Shown piece by piece: positions 29,392 through 37,463 of a stretch of 64,000 nucleotides of DNA. Below the pieces are notes generated by a model, which saw nothing but the letters and a program-made list of their open reading frames with translations, was not told the origin of the DNA and did not search any database. How positions within the stretch are numbered: position 1 is the stretch's first letter; every line of letters starts with the position of its first letter. The stretch lies in the NCBI GenBank assembly GCA_963748295.1, contig CAVVIH010000006.1, forward strand, positions 558,001 to 622,000, given 5' to 3'. Origin of the DNA: CAVVIH01 sp963748295 (lineage in GTDB: Bacteria; Acidobacteriota; Vicinamibacteria; Vicinamibacterales; 2-12-FULL-66-21). The position numbers were made by a program, and so were the translations under genes.

Positions 29392-30138
29392 ATGAAGACT
29401 TCACTGATCCGATGCCTCGTGGCCGCGTCCTGCTTCGCGTTCGCCGCCCCGGCCCTTGCACAGCCGGTCAACATCACCAAGAAAGCCGTCAAGGTCGGCG
29501 GCATCACTCCGGGCGATACACCGGGATTCCCGGTGACGATTACCACGCCGGGCAGCTATCGGCTCTCGGGTGATCTCGTGGTTCCCGCCGGCGCGCACGG
29601 GATCGTCATCCTCACCGATGACGTGACGATCGACCTCAACGGGTTTTCGATCAGCGGACCCAGCGCACCCCTCGCCAGCACGCGCGGCATCTACGCCGCC
29701 ACCGCCCAGCGCCGGATCACCGTGCTGAACGGCCGGGTCTCGAACTTCGGATATGGGATTCTCCTCACGGGCCCTCACGGCCACATTCAGCGGATCGTGG
29801 CGACCGGCAACGTCCAGGACGGCATCTATGCCGGATATCAGGGGATCGTGCTCGATTGCACTTCAATGAAGAACGGCAGCGGCATCTCGATGGTCCAGGG
29901 CGGCGTGGTCCGAGGCAACACAGTCGCGGACAATCAGGAGCAGGGTGTGCGGGTGGTTGGAAGCAGCCTTGTCGTCGGCAACAGCGTGCGCAACAACGGC
30001 GCGGCTGGTCTTCAGCTGGACGCGCTGTCCGGGTACGCCGACAACGTGCTCACGGGGAACAACAGCGGAGGAGCGCAGGTAATCGGAGGAAAGCAACTGG
30101 GCGCCAACGTGTGCGGCGCGGGGCCGTGTGTGCCCTAG
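29392..30138 (+). CDS. Exported right-handed beta-helix repeat protein (copy 2)
   Basis: 248 residues: signal peptide to about residue 24 (APALAQ), shared motif GGITPGDTPGFPVTITTPGSYRLSGDL, then helix rungs (ILTDDVTIDLNGFSISGP, TVLNGRVSNFGYGILL, VVRGNTVADNQEQGVRVVG). It ends GANVCGAGPCVP. It lies 49 bases after copy 1 with a GGAG site (29380-29383) and is followed by a strong terminator, so the pair is probably one transcription unit. The terminal cysteines likely form a disulphide capping the helix. Confidence 0.86.
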   Translation: MKTSLIRCLVAASCFAFAAPALAQPVNITKKAVKVGGITPGDTPGFPVTITTPGSYRLSGDLVVPAGAHGIVILTDDVTIDLNGFSISGPSAPLASTRGIYAATAQRRITVLNGRVSNFGYGILLTGPHGHIQRIVATGNVQDGIYAGYQGIVLDCTSMKNGSGISMVQGGVVRGNTVADNQEQGVRVVGSSLVVGNSVRNNGAAGLQLDALSGYADNVLTGNNSGGAQVIGGKQLGANVCGAGPCVP

Positions 30139-30171
30139 GGTGCGGGATGCGTTCGTGCCCGCCAAACCCTG

Positions 30172-30206
30172 ATGCGGCCCGTCAACGGCGGGCCGCATGC
30201 TTTTTT
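30172..30206 (+). terminator. Rho-independent terminator
   Basis: Perfect 10-base stem (ATGCGGCCCG / CGGGCCGCAT, 30172-30181 and 30189-30198), 7-base loop, then six T at 30201-30206. Ends the beta-helix gene pair and insulates the tRNA. Confidence 0.93.
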
Positions 30207-30258
30207 GACCGCTGCCATCACGGCACGCTACAATAAAAGGTCTCGCCGAACTCGATAT

Positions 30259-30334
30259 GGGCCTGTAGCGCAGTTGGGAGCGCGCCTGAATGGCATTCAG
30301 GAGGTCACCGGTTCGATCCCGGTCAGGTCCACCA
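30259..30334 (+). tRNA. tRNA-Ala (anticodon GGC)
   Basis: 76 bases folding into a full cloverleaf. The acceptor stem GGGCCTG pairs with CAGGTCC; the D arm starts at GCGC; the anticodon stem CCTGA/TCAGG holds loop ATGGCAT with anticodon GGC; the T arm is ACCGG-TTCGATC-CCGGT. The discriminator A and CCA end are encoded (30331-30334). The DNA immediately after the CCA begins a dispersed repeat whose second copy (37251) also starts with the last ten bases of this tRNA. Confidence 0.97.
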
Positions 30335-30440
30335 GCCTTCGCTCGGCTTCGCCGAGCTTCGGCTCGGCAAGCCATGCGAAGGCTGTCGCGCCGTAGCGGC
30401 GAAGCCGCGAAGGCGGAAGCGGCGTAGCCGCGAAGGCGGG
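30325..30440. repeat. Dispersed GGCAAGCCA repeat, copy 1 (starts in tRNA-Ala 3' end)
   Basis: Palindrome-rich DNA made of CTTCG/CGAAG and GCTCGGC/GCCGAGC units around the core GGCTCGGCAAGCCATGCG. Bases 30354-30378 are identical to 45909-45933 (25 of 25). Bases 30325-30383 align over ~60 bases with 37251-37310. A GIY-YIG gene lies ~140 bases downstream. Confidence 0.85.
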
Positions 30441-30576
30441 CTGCAAGCAGTCCGAAGACTTCACCGTCTTGCGCGCCAGACCAGTGCGGAAACTGCCACA
30501 CTCTCGAGAGATTCCCGATAATCGCTAGCATTCTTGTCGACGTAGATGTCGGCATTGCGGTTGCTTTTGCCAGAGC

Positions 30577-30833
30577 GTGCCTGGAGACAAGCGGTTCGTC
30601 TACGTCCTCAAGAACGCTGATCTCGCACCGCAGTTCTACGTCGGCCTCACGTCCAATGTGGGGGCGCGCGTGTCCGACCACAACGACGGTCGCTGCCCAC
30701 ACACGACGATACGACGTCCATGGAAGCTGCACGTCTCCATCGAATTCGCGGATGAGGAACCGCCTTCCGCTTCGAGCGTTACCTCAAGTCCGGTTCCGGT
30801 CGCGCCTTCGCCAAGCGGCACTTCGAACCGTAA
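30577..30833 (+). pseudogene. GIY-YIG superfamily nuclease, one apparent frameshift
   Basis: About 85 residues from GTG at 30577. The N-terminus FVYVLKNADLAPQFYVGLTSNVGARVSDHN carries the VYVL...YVGLT form of the GIY-YIG motif, then RPWKLHVSIEFADEE. The frame slips by one base around 30755-30770; the expected C-terminus FERYLKSGSGRAFAKRHFEP then reads in another frame to TAA at 30831. This is a single-domain UvrC-like (YhbQ-type) protein. It follows the tRNA and the dispersed repeat, a context worth noting because nuclease genes often travel with such repeats. Confidence 0.8.
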
Positions 30834-31353
30834 AGCGCCGGTCTGCCTCCGAAAAAGCCATCAGGATCTAACCGCCTACGGACGCAAGTGTCTAAGCGGC
30901 GGCGGAGGCGATGACACCCTGCAAGCGTGGCGTGCGACCTCGGCTGTGGTCGCAGGCATGATCGCGGATGCGGTCAAATCTCGTGGTCGCTCACGCCACG
31001 GTCACCCTGCTTCGGCGGCGATGACCGTGGCGAAGTCGAGCGGTCGGCGGCACACGCCCACCCCGTGCTCGGGACGAGAAGCCTTCAGCGCACATCCACT
31101 TGCAGTGCGACGAAGGATTTGCTCATACGGCTGAGCGGAATCGTATCAGGCTGCGCTGCGCAAAGCCTCTATTCGGTGCGGCCAGCCGGCGATCCGGTTC
31201 CAACTCGCGCTGTCCTGGTCCACCAAATTTCCCAATCTCCGCAAACGCAAGGCAGACGCGCGAAGCTTCAGCGGTTCGATCCACCGAAATCGTCCCGACA
31301 TTCACGCATTTCGTTACCAACCCTCACCGGGCGCGGGTCCGTCTAACCCGGTC
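30834..31353. other. 520-base region without a convincing gene
   Basis: Only poorly structured short open frames with no recognisable domain. GGTCCACCA, the tRNA-Ala 3' end, occurs again at 31217-31225, possibly a tRNA-derived scar or chance. The promoter of the ADOP gene at 31354 must lie in its distal part. Confidence 0.5.
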
Positions 31354-33765
31354 ATGAGGTACGCCATCCGCTCGCTCCGCCGCACCCCCGGATACAGCTT
31401 CGTCGCGATTGTCGCCCTCGCCCTCGGGATTGGCGCGAACGCCGCTATCTTCGGCGCCGTCGACACAGTGCTGCTGCGGTCGCTGCCTTATCCGCATGCG
31501 GATCGCCTCGTCGTGCCCGTCAGCGAAAATGCGGCGCGCGACATCGAACACGCAAGCATCAGCTTCGCCGACTATGAGGACTGGAAGCGCGAGACCGACG
31601 TTTTCGATCACGTCGCGCTGTGGCGTCCCATCAACGTCGATGTCACGGGCACAGGCGACCCCGAGCGCATCGTCGCCGGTCAGGTCTCCGAGGAGTTTTT
31701 CCCGCTTGTCGACGCCAAGCTCGTGGCAGGCCGGCCGTTCGCGCCATCCGACCACGGCGAGTCGGCGCAACGAGTGACGGTGCTGTCATTCAATCTCTGG
31801 CAACGCCGCTTCGGCGGCGACCTGAATGCGCTGGGGAAGACGCTGCGTGTCGCGGGCACTCCGCACGACATCGTCGGCATTCTGGCCGACCGCGCCGCGT
31901 GGCCCGAAGAGGCGGAGCTGTTCCTGCCGTTCAGGCCGATGGCATTGGGCGTCGACGAGCGGACCCGCCGCGACAACTTGATCTTCCTCGCACTCGCGCG
32001 GCTGCGCGACGGCGTGCCAATCGAACAGGGCGATGCCAGACTGGCCGCGATTGCGGCGCGGCTCGAAGCGGAGCATCCCGAATCCCGCAAGGGCTGGACG
32101 AATCGCCTGATTCCGCTTCGTGAGTATGTCGTCGAAGCCGACGTGCGGCGGGCGCTCCTCGTCCTGCTGGCTGCGGTCGGCGCGGTGCTGCTGATCGCCT
32201 GCGCAAACCTCGCAAGCCTGGCGCTCGTGCGGGCCGCCGGACGCTCGCGCGAAATGGGCATCCGCTTCGCGCTCGGGGCGAGCCGCGCACGCGTGGTGCT
32301 GCAGATGGCCGCCGAAAGCGTCGTCGTGGCCGCGGCCGGCACGGTCGCCGGGCTCGGCCTGGCTGTGTGGATGATGCGTGGCATCGCCGCCATGGCGCCT
32401 GAAGGAACGCCCTTCATCGATCGGCTCGGGCTCGATGCGCGCGTTGCGGCTGCAGCCGCGGTATTCGGCGCGCTGGCCGTGGTGATCGCGGGCATCATTC
32501 CGGCGCTGGCGAGCTCGGGCATCCAGCTCACGCCGGCGCTGAAGGACGGCACGGCGAGCTCCGGCTCGTCGCGCAAGACGAACCTGCTCCGACAGGGCCT
32601 GGTCATTGGTGAAGTCGCCATCGCGGTGATGCTGCTCGCGGGTGCCGCGCTTCTGCTGAAGAGTTTCGATCGCATGAGCGGCGTTTCACCCGGCGCTGAC
32701 ATCGAGCGCGTGCTGACCGGCCGCATCGCGCTGCCGGGCGCGCGCTACGACACCCCGGCGAAGCGCGCGGAGTTCTACAAACGGCTGACGGAACGGCTGT
32801 CTGCGAGCCCGGAAGTGGAAGCAGCTGCCGCGACATCGTTCGTGCCGGTCGGCGGCGGAGGCTTTGGCCTCGGCCGCGTGTTCCTGGCCGAGGGCTGGCC
32901 GTCGCCGCCCGCAGGCCCCGACGTCGCCGCGCAGTGGAACGTTATTACGCCCGACTACTTCCGCACGGTCGGCATTCCGATCGTGCGCGGGCGCGCGTTC
33001 GACGGCCGCGACACCGCGGCCTCGAACCCGACCATCATCGTGACCTCGAGCTTCGCGCGGCGCATGTTCGGCGACGCCGATCCCATCGGCCGCAGGACCA
33101 AGTCGTGGCGCGACGAGAATGTGCTGCGCGAGATCGTCGGTGTCGTTGCCGACGTCCGCTACGAGGGACTGCTCGCCGAAGAGACACCGCTCGTCTACGT
33201 GCCGCACACACAGAACAGCTGGGGCGGCCTCAGCGTCGTCGTCCGCGCGCGTCAGGCCGCGCCGCCGAGCCTCGCTCCGCTGCTGCGCCGCGAAATCGCG
33301 GCGCTCGACGGACAACTTGCGGTCGCGCGGGTACGCACGATGGCCGACTCGGCGCGCGAATCCATCGCGCGTCAGCGTTATACGACGATGCTGGTGACGA
33401 TGCTGGCGGCCGCGGCGCTGATCCTGGGCGCGCTCGGGATCTACGGCGTGCTCAGCTACTCGGTGTCGCTGCGGCGGCAGGAGCTCGGCCTGCGCATCGC
33501 GCTTGGCGCGTCGTCTGGCGATCTCTATCGGCTGGTGCTGACCGGCGGGCTCGGGCTTGCGCTGGCCGGACTCGTCATTGGAGCCGCGGGCGCCTTTGCG
33601 GTGTCGCGCGTGCTTGGCGGGCTGCTCTACGAAGTCGAGCCGACCGACCCGCTGGCATACGCGGCGGCTGCGGCCGCGATTCTGGCCGCGGCGGCGCTGG
33701 CGTGTTATCTGCCCGCGCGGCGAGCCGCGAAATCGGATCCGCTGCTCGCGTTGAAATCATCGTAG
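31354..33765 (+). CDS. ADOP-family (MacB/FtsX-like) permease
   Basis: 803 residues: first membrane helix at RTPGYSFVAIVALALGIGANAAIFGAV, MacB periplasmic domain, FtsX block with LIACANLASLALVRAAGRSREMGIRFALGASRARV, second periplasmic domain, and second FtsX block (GIYGVLSYSVSLRRQELGLRIALGASSG). It ends PARRAAKSDPLLALKSS. It lacks the cytoplasmic N-terminal region present in the copies at 19 and 37 kb, and no ATPase or PadR lies beside it. The stop overlaps the convergent PEP-CTERM gene by nine bases. Confidence 0.9.
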   Translation: MRYAIRSLRRTPGYSFVAIVALALGIGANAAIFGAVDTVLLRSLPYPHADRLVVPVSENAARDIEHASISFADYEDWKRETDVFDHVALWRPINVDVTGTGDPERIVAGQVSEEFFPLVDAKLVAGRPFAPSDHGESAQRVTVLSFNLWQRRFGGDLNALGKTLRVAGTPHDIVGILADRAAWPEEAELFLPFRPMALGVDERTRRDNLIFLALARLRDGVPIEQGDARLAAIAARLEAEHPESRKGWTNRLIPLREYVVEADVRRALLVLLAAVGAVLLIACANLASLALVRAAGRSREMGIRFALGASRARVVLQMAAESVVVAAAGTVAGLGLAVWMMRGIAAMAPEGTPFIDRLGLDARVAAAAAVFGALAVVIAGIIPALASSGIQLTPALKDGTASSGSSRKTNLLRQGLVIGEVAIAVMLLAGAALLLKSFDRMSGVSPGADIERVLTGRIALPGARYDTPAKRAEFYKRLTERLSASPEVEAAAATSFVPVGGGGFGLGRVFLAEGWPSPPAGPDVAAQWNVITPDYFRTVGIPIVRGRAFDGRDTAASNPTIIVTSSFARRMFGDADPIGRRTKSWRDENVLREIVGVVADVRYEGLLAEETPLVYVPHTQNSWGGLSVVVRARQAAPPSLAPLLRREIAALDGQLAVARVRTMADSARESIARQRYTTMLVTMLAAAALILGALGIYGVLSYSVSLRRQELGLRIALGASSGDLYRLVLTGGLGLALAGLVIGAAGAFAVSRVLGGLLYEVEPTDPLAYAAAAAAILAAAALACYLPARRAAKSDPLLALKSS

Positions 33766-34509
33766 GGACACGGACCACGATCGTCTCGCTGTAAGCGGTC
33801 TGGCCGCGGTGCGGCGTCGCGCGAAGAGAAGGCCTACGCCGCTCCCGAGCAACAGCAGCGATGCCGGCTCCGGGGTCGGCGACAGCGGGACATCGCTGAA
33901 CTCCAGGCGGAAGTTCTCGGTCCCACTCGCGTTGCCGCCCTGCAGCGTGCTGATGGCGGCCACGGAGATCAGAAAATCGTAGCGGCCCGGTTGCAAGGTG
34001 CCCGGCTGGTACCGGTCGATCGAGTCAGTCTCCCGGAGATGGAAAATCGGGGTATCGAGGGCGTCGTGGTCGGTGAGCGACACGGTCCATGAGGTCGTGT
34101 CGCCCTCGTTCAGACTGGTGCTGTTGAACACGCCGAAAAAGACATAGTTCTGCGGTTGGCTGAGCTCCAGCGTCAGGCGATAGTAGCTTTGGCCGGTGGC
34201 CTGGCCGCCCGAGGCCGTGACCTGGCCCGAGACCGATCCCTGCCCGTAGAAAACTCGCTCCGCCGCCATAATTCTGCTCGTTTGCGTGGCCGACCCGACG
34301 GCGCTCGGGTTGGATTCGAGCGGCGGAACCGCTGTCAGCGCCATGCTATCGAGGTCGCTCTGGTGAATGTTCGTCAATCCACAGCACGTGCTGCTCGCTG
34401 ACGCCTGGACGAACCGCGTGGCGCTGACGAGGGTGACGGGGTCGGCCGCCGCCGGAAGAACTGCCGTGATCAGGAAGATGGCGGGGAAAAACCGGGAGAG
34501 TATTGGCAT
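33757..34509 (-). CDS. PEP-CTERM sorting domain protein
   Basis: 250 residues. Signal peptide (to about residue 21), a serine/threonine-rich extracellular domain (SASSTCCGLTNIHQSDLD, YYRLTLELSQPQNYVFFGVFNSTS), then a C-terminal PEP-CTERM signal: TPEPASLLLLGSGVGLLFARRR. Such proteins are processed by an exosortase (EpsH family) and often belong to exopolysaccharide or floc matrices. GGAGG precedes Met 34509. No exosortase gene is in the window. Confidence 0.85.
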   Translation of the reverse strand: MPILSRFFPAIFLITAVLPAAADPVTLVSATRFVQASASSTCCGLTNIHQSDLDSMALTAVPPLESNPSAVGSATQTSRIMAAERVFYGQGSVSGQVTASGGQATGQSYYRLTLELSQPQNYVFFGVFNSTSLNEGDTTSWTVSLTDHDALDTPIFHLRETDSIDRYQPGTLQPGRYDFLISVAAISTLQGGNASGTENFRLEFSDVPLSPTPEPASLLLLGSGVGLLFARRRTAARPLTARRSWSVSLR

Positions 34510-34636
34510 GCAAGCCTCCAGCTGGTCGCCCGGCCGAGCAATTGCGGGCTCAGAAGGACCCGCCCTGCAACCCATCAGACGTCAGCCGTTCCGCCCGCTC
34601 GTCGCGGGCGCGACGGCTTGCCCGGCTGGGTCGAAC

Positions 34637-37069
34637 TCAGTCCTGGCGCAGGGCGACCATCGGATCGACGGAGGCGGCGCGCGTCGCCGGCACGAGGCAG
34701 GCGACCAGCGCGGCGGCGAGCAGCACGAGCGTCACCCCGACGAACGCCGCCGGCGCGAAGGCGCTGACGCCGAAGACGATGTCGCGGAGCGCGCGAACCA
34801 CGAACCAGGCGCCAGCCGATCCGAGGATCGTGCCGGCGAGCGCCGTCAGCAGCCCCTCGCGCAGCACCTGCCACAGCACCCGGCCGCGGCCGGCCCCGAG
34901 CGCAATGCGCAGCCCGATCTCGTGTGTCCGCTGCGCCACGGCAAACGACATCACGCCGTAGATCCCGAGCGCTGCCAGGATCAGCGCGACTGCGGCGAAG
35001 CCCGCGAACAGCGCGGTCGTGAATCGATCGCCGACGAGCGTCTGCGCGACGACCTGATCCATCGTCCGGACGTTGCCCATCGGCAGGTCCGGGTCGAGGC
35101 GCTGGATGACCGCGGCAATGCTCTTCTGCAGCGCCGTGGGATCGCCTTCGCTGCGGACGGTCATCCGCACCCGCGGGAAGGGCGACTGGTCGAACGGCAG
35201 GTGGATTTCGCGGGCGATGTCGTTCTTGACGCCGTTGCTCCGGCTGTCGGCGACGACGCCGACGATCTGCCAGACCTGGGGCTCACCCGGCTGGTTCGCC
35301 CCCGGAACGATCCGTCCCAACTCGAGGCGCTGCGTCAGCGGATCCGTGGCACCGAACACGCGCTTCACGAAGGTCTCGTTGACCACGGCGACGAGCTGGC
35401 CGCCCTGGCGGTCGGCGGCGGTGATGCCGCGGCCTCGCGTGATGCGCATGCCCATCAGGCCGAGGTACTCGGGCGTGACGACGTTCACCCGCGCGAAGGG
35501 GCGGTTCTTGGCGTCCACCGGCGGCTGGCCCGGGATCGAGAACGGCATCCCGAATGCGCCCTGGAGTGGCAGGCCGGTGGACACCGCGGCCGAGCGGACC
35601 CCGGGCAGCGCGTGGACGTCGGTCAGCATCCGATCGTAGAAGGCGCGGATGGTGTCCGGTTCGACCATCTTGTCCCGCGGCACCGGCAGCGTGAAGGTCA
35701 GGAGGTGGTCGGTGCGGAAGCCGAGTTCGGCCCGCGCCATCGCGGTGAAGCTCCAAAGCGCGACGCCGCCGCCGGTGAGGAGCGTGAGCGCGAGCGCGAC
35801 CTCGAGGACGACGAGGGCTCGGCGCAGGCCGTGCCGCCCCCCCTGCACCGCGCGCCCTGACTCCTTGAGCATCTCGTTCAGGTCGATGCGCGCCGCCTGC
35901 CAGGCCGGAGCAGTGCCGAAGAGCACGCCCGAGACGACGGAGAGCGCGATCGTGAACAGCAGCACCGGCACGTTCAGCTCGATCACCGTCTCGGAGGGCA
36001 ACATGAACTGCGGCATCAGCGCGACCACCGCCCGCATCACCAGGAACGCGAGCCCGATGCCGACGGCGCCGCCGACGAGCGCCAGCACCAGGCTCTCGGT
36101 CAGGAGCTGCCGCGCGATCTCGGCCCGCGACGCGCCGAGCGCCGTCCGCACCGTCACCTCGCGCTGCCGCGCGGTGCCGCGCGCGAGGAGCAGATTGGCG
36201 ACGTTGGCGCAGGCGATGAGCAGCAGGAAGCCCACCGCGGCGAGCAGCAGCCACAGCGAGTTCTTCGTGGCCGGGCTCAGGAAATTGTTGCGGAACGGCT
36301 CGACGCTGGGAGTCCAGCCGCGGTTGGAGTCGGGAAACTCCGCCGCCTGCCGCTCGGCGACCAGTTTCAGTCGCGCGTTGGCCTGCTCCACCGTGACGCC
36401 CGGCTTCAGCCGCCCCAGCGCCGTGAGGAAGCGCGCCCCGCGGTCGGCGGCGACCGCCTCCGGGTAAACCAGCGGGATCCAGAGCCGGAACTGGATGTTG
36501 TCGGCCGGCCCCCGGCCAAGCACGCCGACCACTTCGTACGGCTTCCCGTCGATGCGAATCGCCTGTCCGAGGATCGAGCGGTCACCGCCGAAGCGCTCCT
36601 GCCAGAGGCTGTAGCTGAGGATGACGACCTGCTCGCGCCCGAGCGTCCCTTCGGCCTCGAGGAAATCGCGGCCGATCGCCAAGGGGTGGCCGAACCCAAG
36701 CATCGGCAGAAAGCCGGGCGCCGGCGTCCCGGCCTCGAGCTGCATCGGCGCCCCGCCCGACGCGAGGCTGACGAAGCGCCCGGTCCAGGCGTTCAGGTCT
36801 TCGAACACCGACGTCTCCCGCTTGAAGTCCAGGTAGTCCGCCGGCGAGTTCGGGTTGCGGCCTCCGCCCTCGCGCTGCGACCACACCATCACCAGCCGAT
36901 CGGCGTCGCGATACGGCAGCGGCGCAAAGAAGGTCGCATGGACGACGCTGAAGATCGCCGTCGTCGCCGCGATCCCGAGCGCCAGGGTCAGGACCGTGAC
37001 GGCGGTGAACCCCGGGTTCTTGAGCAGCAGCCGCAGGCCAAAGCGCATGTCGCGCAGCAGGTGTCGCAT
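34637..37069 (-). CDS. ADOP-family (MacB/FtsX-like) permease
   Basis: 810 residues from Met at 37069 (MRHLLRDMRFGLRLLLKNPGFTAVTVLTLALGIAATTAIFSVV). Two MacB/FtsX repeats: LIACANVANLLLARGTARQREVTVRTALGASRAEI in the first and GIYGVMSFAVAQRTHEIGLRIALGAGRGRV in the second. It ends PATRAASVDPMVALRQD. In-frame codons upstream of 37069 lack protein character. Cytoplasmic-membrane protein with large extracytoplasmic domains; no neighbouring ATPase. Its 5' region contains dispersed repeat copy 2. Confidence 0.9.
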   Translation of the reverse strand: MRHLLRDMRFGLRLLLKNPGFTAVTVLTLALGIAATTAIFSVVHATFFAPLPYRDADRLVMVWSQREGGGRNPNSPADYLDFKRETSVFEDLNAWTGRFVSLASGGAPMQLEAGTPAPGFLPMLGFGHPLAIGRDFLEAEGTLGREQVVILSYSLWQERFGGDRSILGQAIRIDGKPYEVVGVLGRGPADNIQFRLWIPLVYPEAVAADRGARFLTALGRLKPGVTVEQANARLKLVAERQAAEFPDSNRGWTPSVEPFRNNFLSPATKNSLWLLLAAVGFLLLIACANVANLLLARGTARQREVTVRTALGASRAEIARQLLTESLVLALVGGAVGIGLAFLVMRAVVALMPQFMLPSETVIELNVPVLLFTIALSVVSGVLFGTAPAWQAARIDLNEMLKESGRAVQGGRHGLRRALVVLEVALALTLLTGGGVALWSFTAMARAELGFRTDHLLTFTLPVPRDKMVEPDTIRAFYDRMLTDVHALPGVRSAAVSTGLPLQGAFGMPFSIPGQPPVDAKNRPFARVNVVTPEYLGLMGMRITRGRGITAADRQGGQLVAVVNETFVKRVFGATDPLTQRLELGRIVPGANQPGEPQVWQIVGVVADSRSNGVKNDIAREIHLPFDQSPFPRVRMTVRSEGDPTALQKSIAAVIQRLDPDLPMGNVRTMDQVVAQTLVGDRFTTALFAGFAAVALILAALGIYGVMSFAVAQRTHEIGLRIALGAGRGRVLWQVLREGLLTALAGTILGSAGAWFVVRALRDIVFGVSAFAPAAFVGVTLVLLAAALVACLVPATRAASVDPMVALRQD

Positions 37070-37250
37070 CGCGAGCCTCGTGAAGGCGGACCGTTTCCGG
37101 GGCGGCCACGGACTTAGACGTTGGAGCCGGCGGAGCGTTGGCAGCGGCCGTGCTGAATCTGGCTGCCATCGCTCACCGCTTTTGCGAGGATAGCTTGGTC
37201 TTCCCAAGATATCGAGAGGCGGTTCGTCATCCGTCCACGGGCAAGGGGCG

Positions 37251-37385
37251 AGGTCCACCAACCTCCGCTCATAGTCCACGAGCTACGGTTGGCAAGCCAC
37301 CCGCGAAGGCGGGCCTTGCCCCTGACTCTGAATGAGCCTCGGCTCGCTCGGCCACCCGCAGAAAGCAGTAAACCGCTCAGAACTT
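37251..37385. repeat. Dispersed GGCAAGCCA repeat, copy 2
   Basis: Begins with AGGTCCACCA, identical to the last ten bases of tRNA-Ala, then continues as a diverged version of copy 1 (CTCCGCTC...GAGCTACGGTTGGCAAGCCA...GCGAAGGC). The tail GCAGTAA..CCGCTCAG also recurs in copy 3. No tRNA body precedes it. Confidence 0.75.
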
Positions 37386-37390
37386 TTTTG

Positions 37391-37419
37391 CCATTGGTGT
37401 CGTCTATCGACACCAATGG
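37391..37419. promoter_or_regulatory. Putative PadR operator upstream of ADOP (37464)
   Basis: Perfect inverted repeat CCATTGGTGTCG / CGACACCAATGG with a 5-base spacer, 45-73 bases before the ADOP ATG. The 19 bases at 37397-37415 (GTGTCGTCTATCGACACCA) recur exactly at 51882-51900 on top of the orphan padR start, and a degenerate TTGGTGT-N7-CGACACCA copy lies at 51851-51872. This suggests a shared repressor. Confidence 0.75.
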
Positions 37420-37463
37420 CCATGCAGAACGCGATCAGCCGCGTTATGAAACTGGCGTAACCG

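Larger units (their letters stand above)
37070..37463. other. 394-base intergenic region between divergent ADOP genes
   Basis: Contains dispersed repeat copy 2 (37251-37385) and the 12-base-arm operator palindrome (37391-37419). Promoters for both flanking permease genes must lie here. No gene is evident. Confidence 0.6.

Noticed and set aside
31217..31225. A second tRNA at GGTCCACCA
   Set aside because: No D, anticodon or acceptor arm can be folded upstream; only the 9-base end matches.
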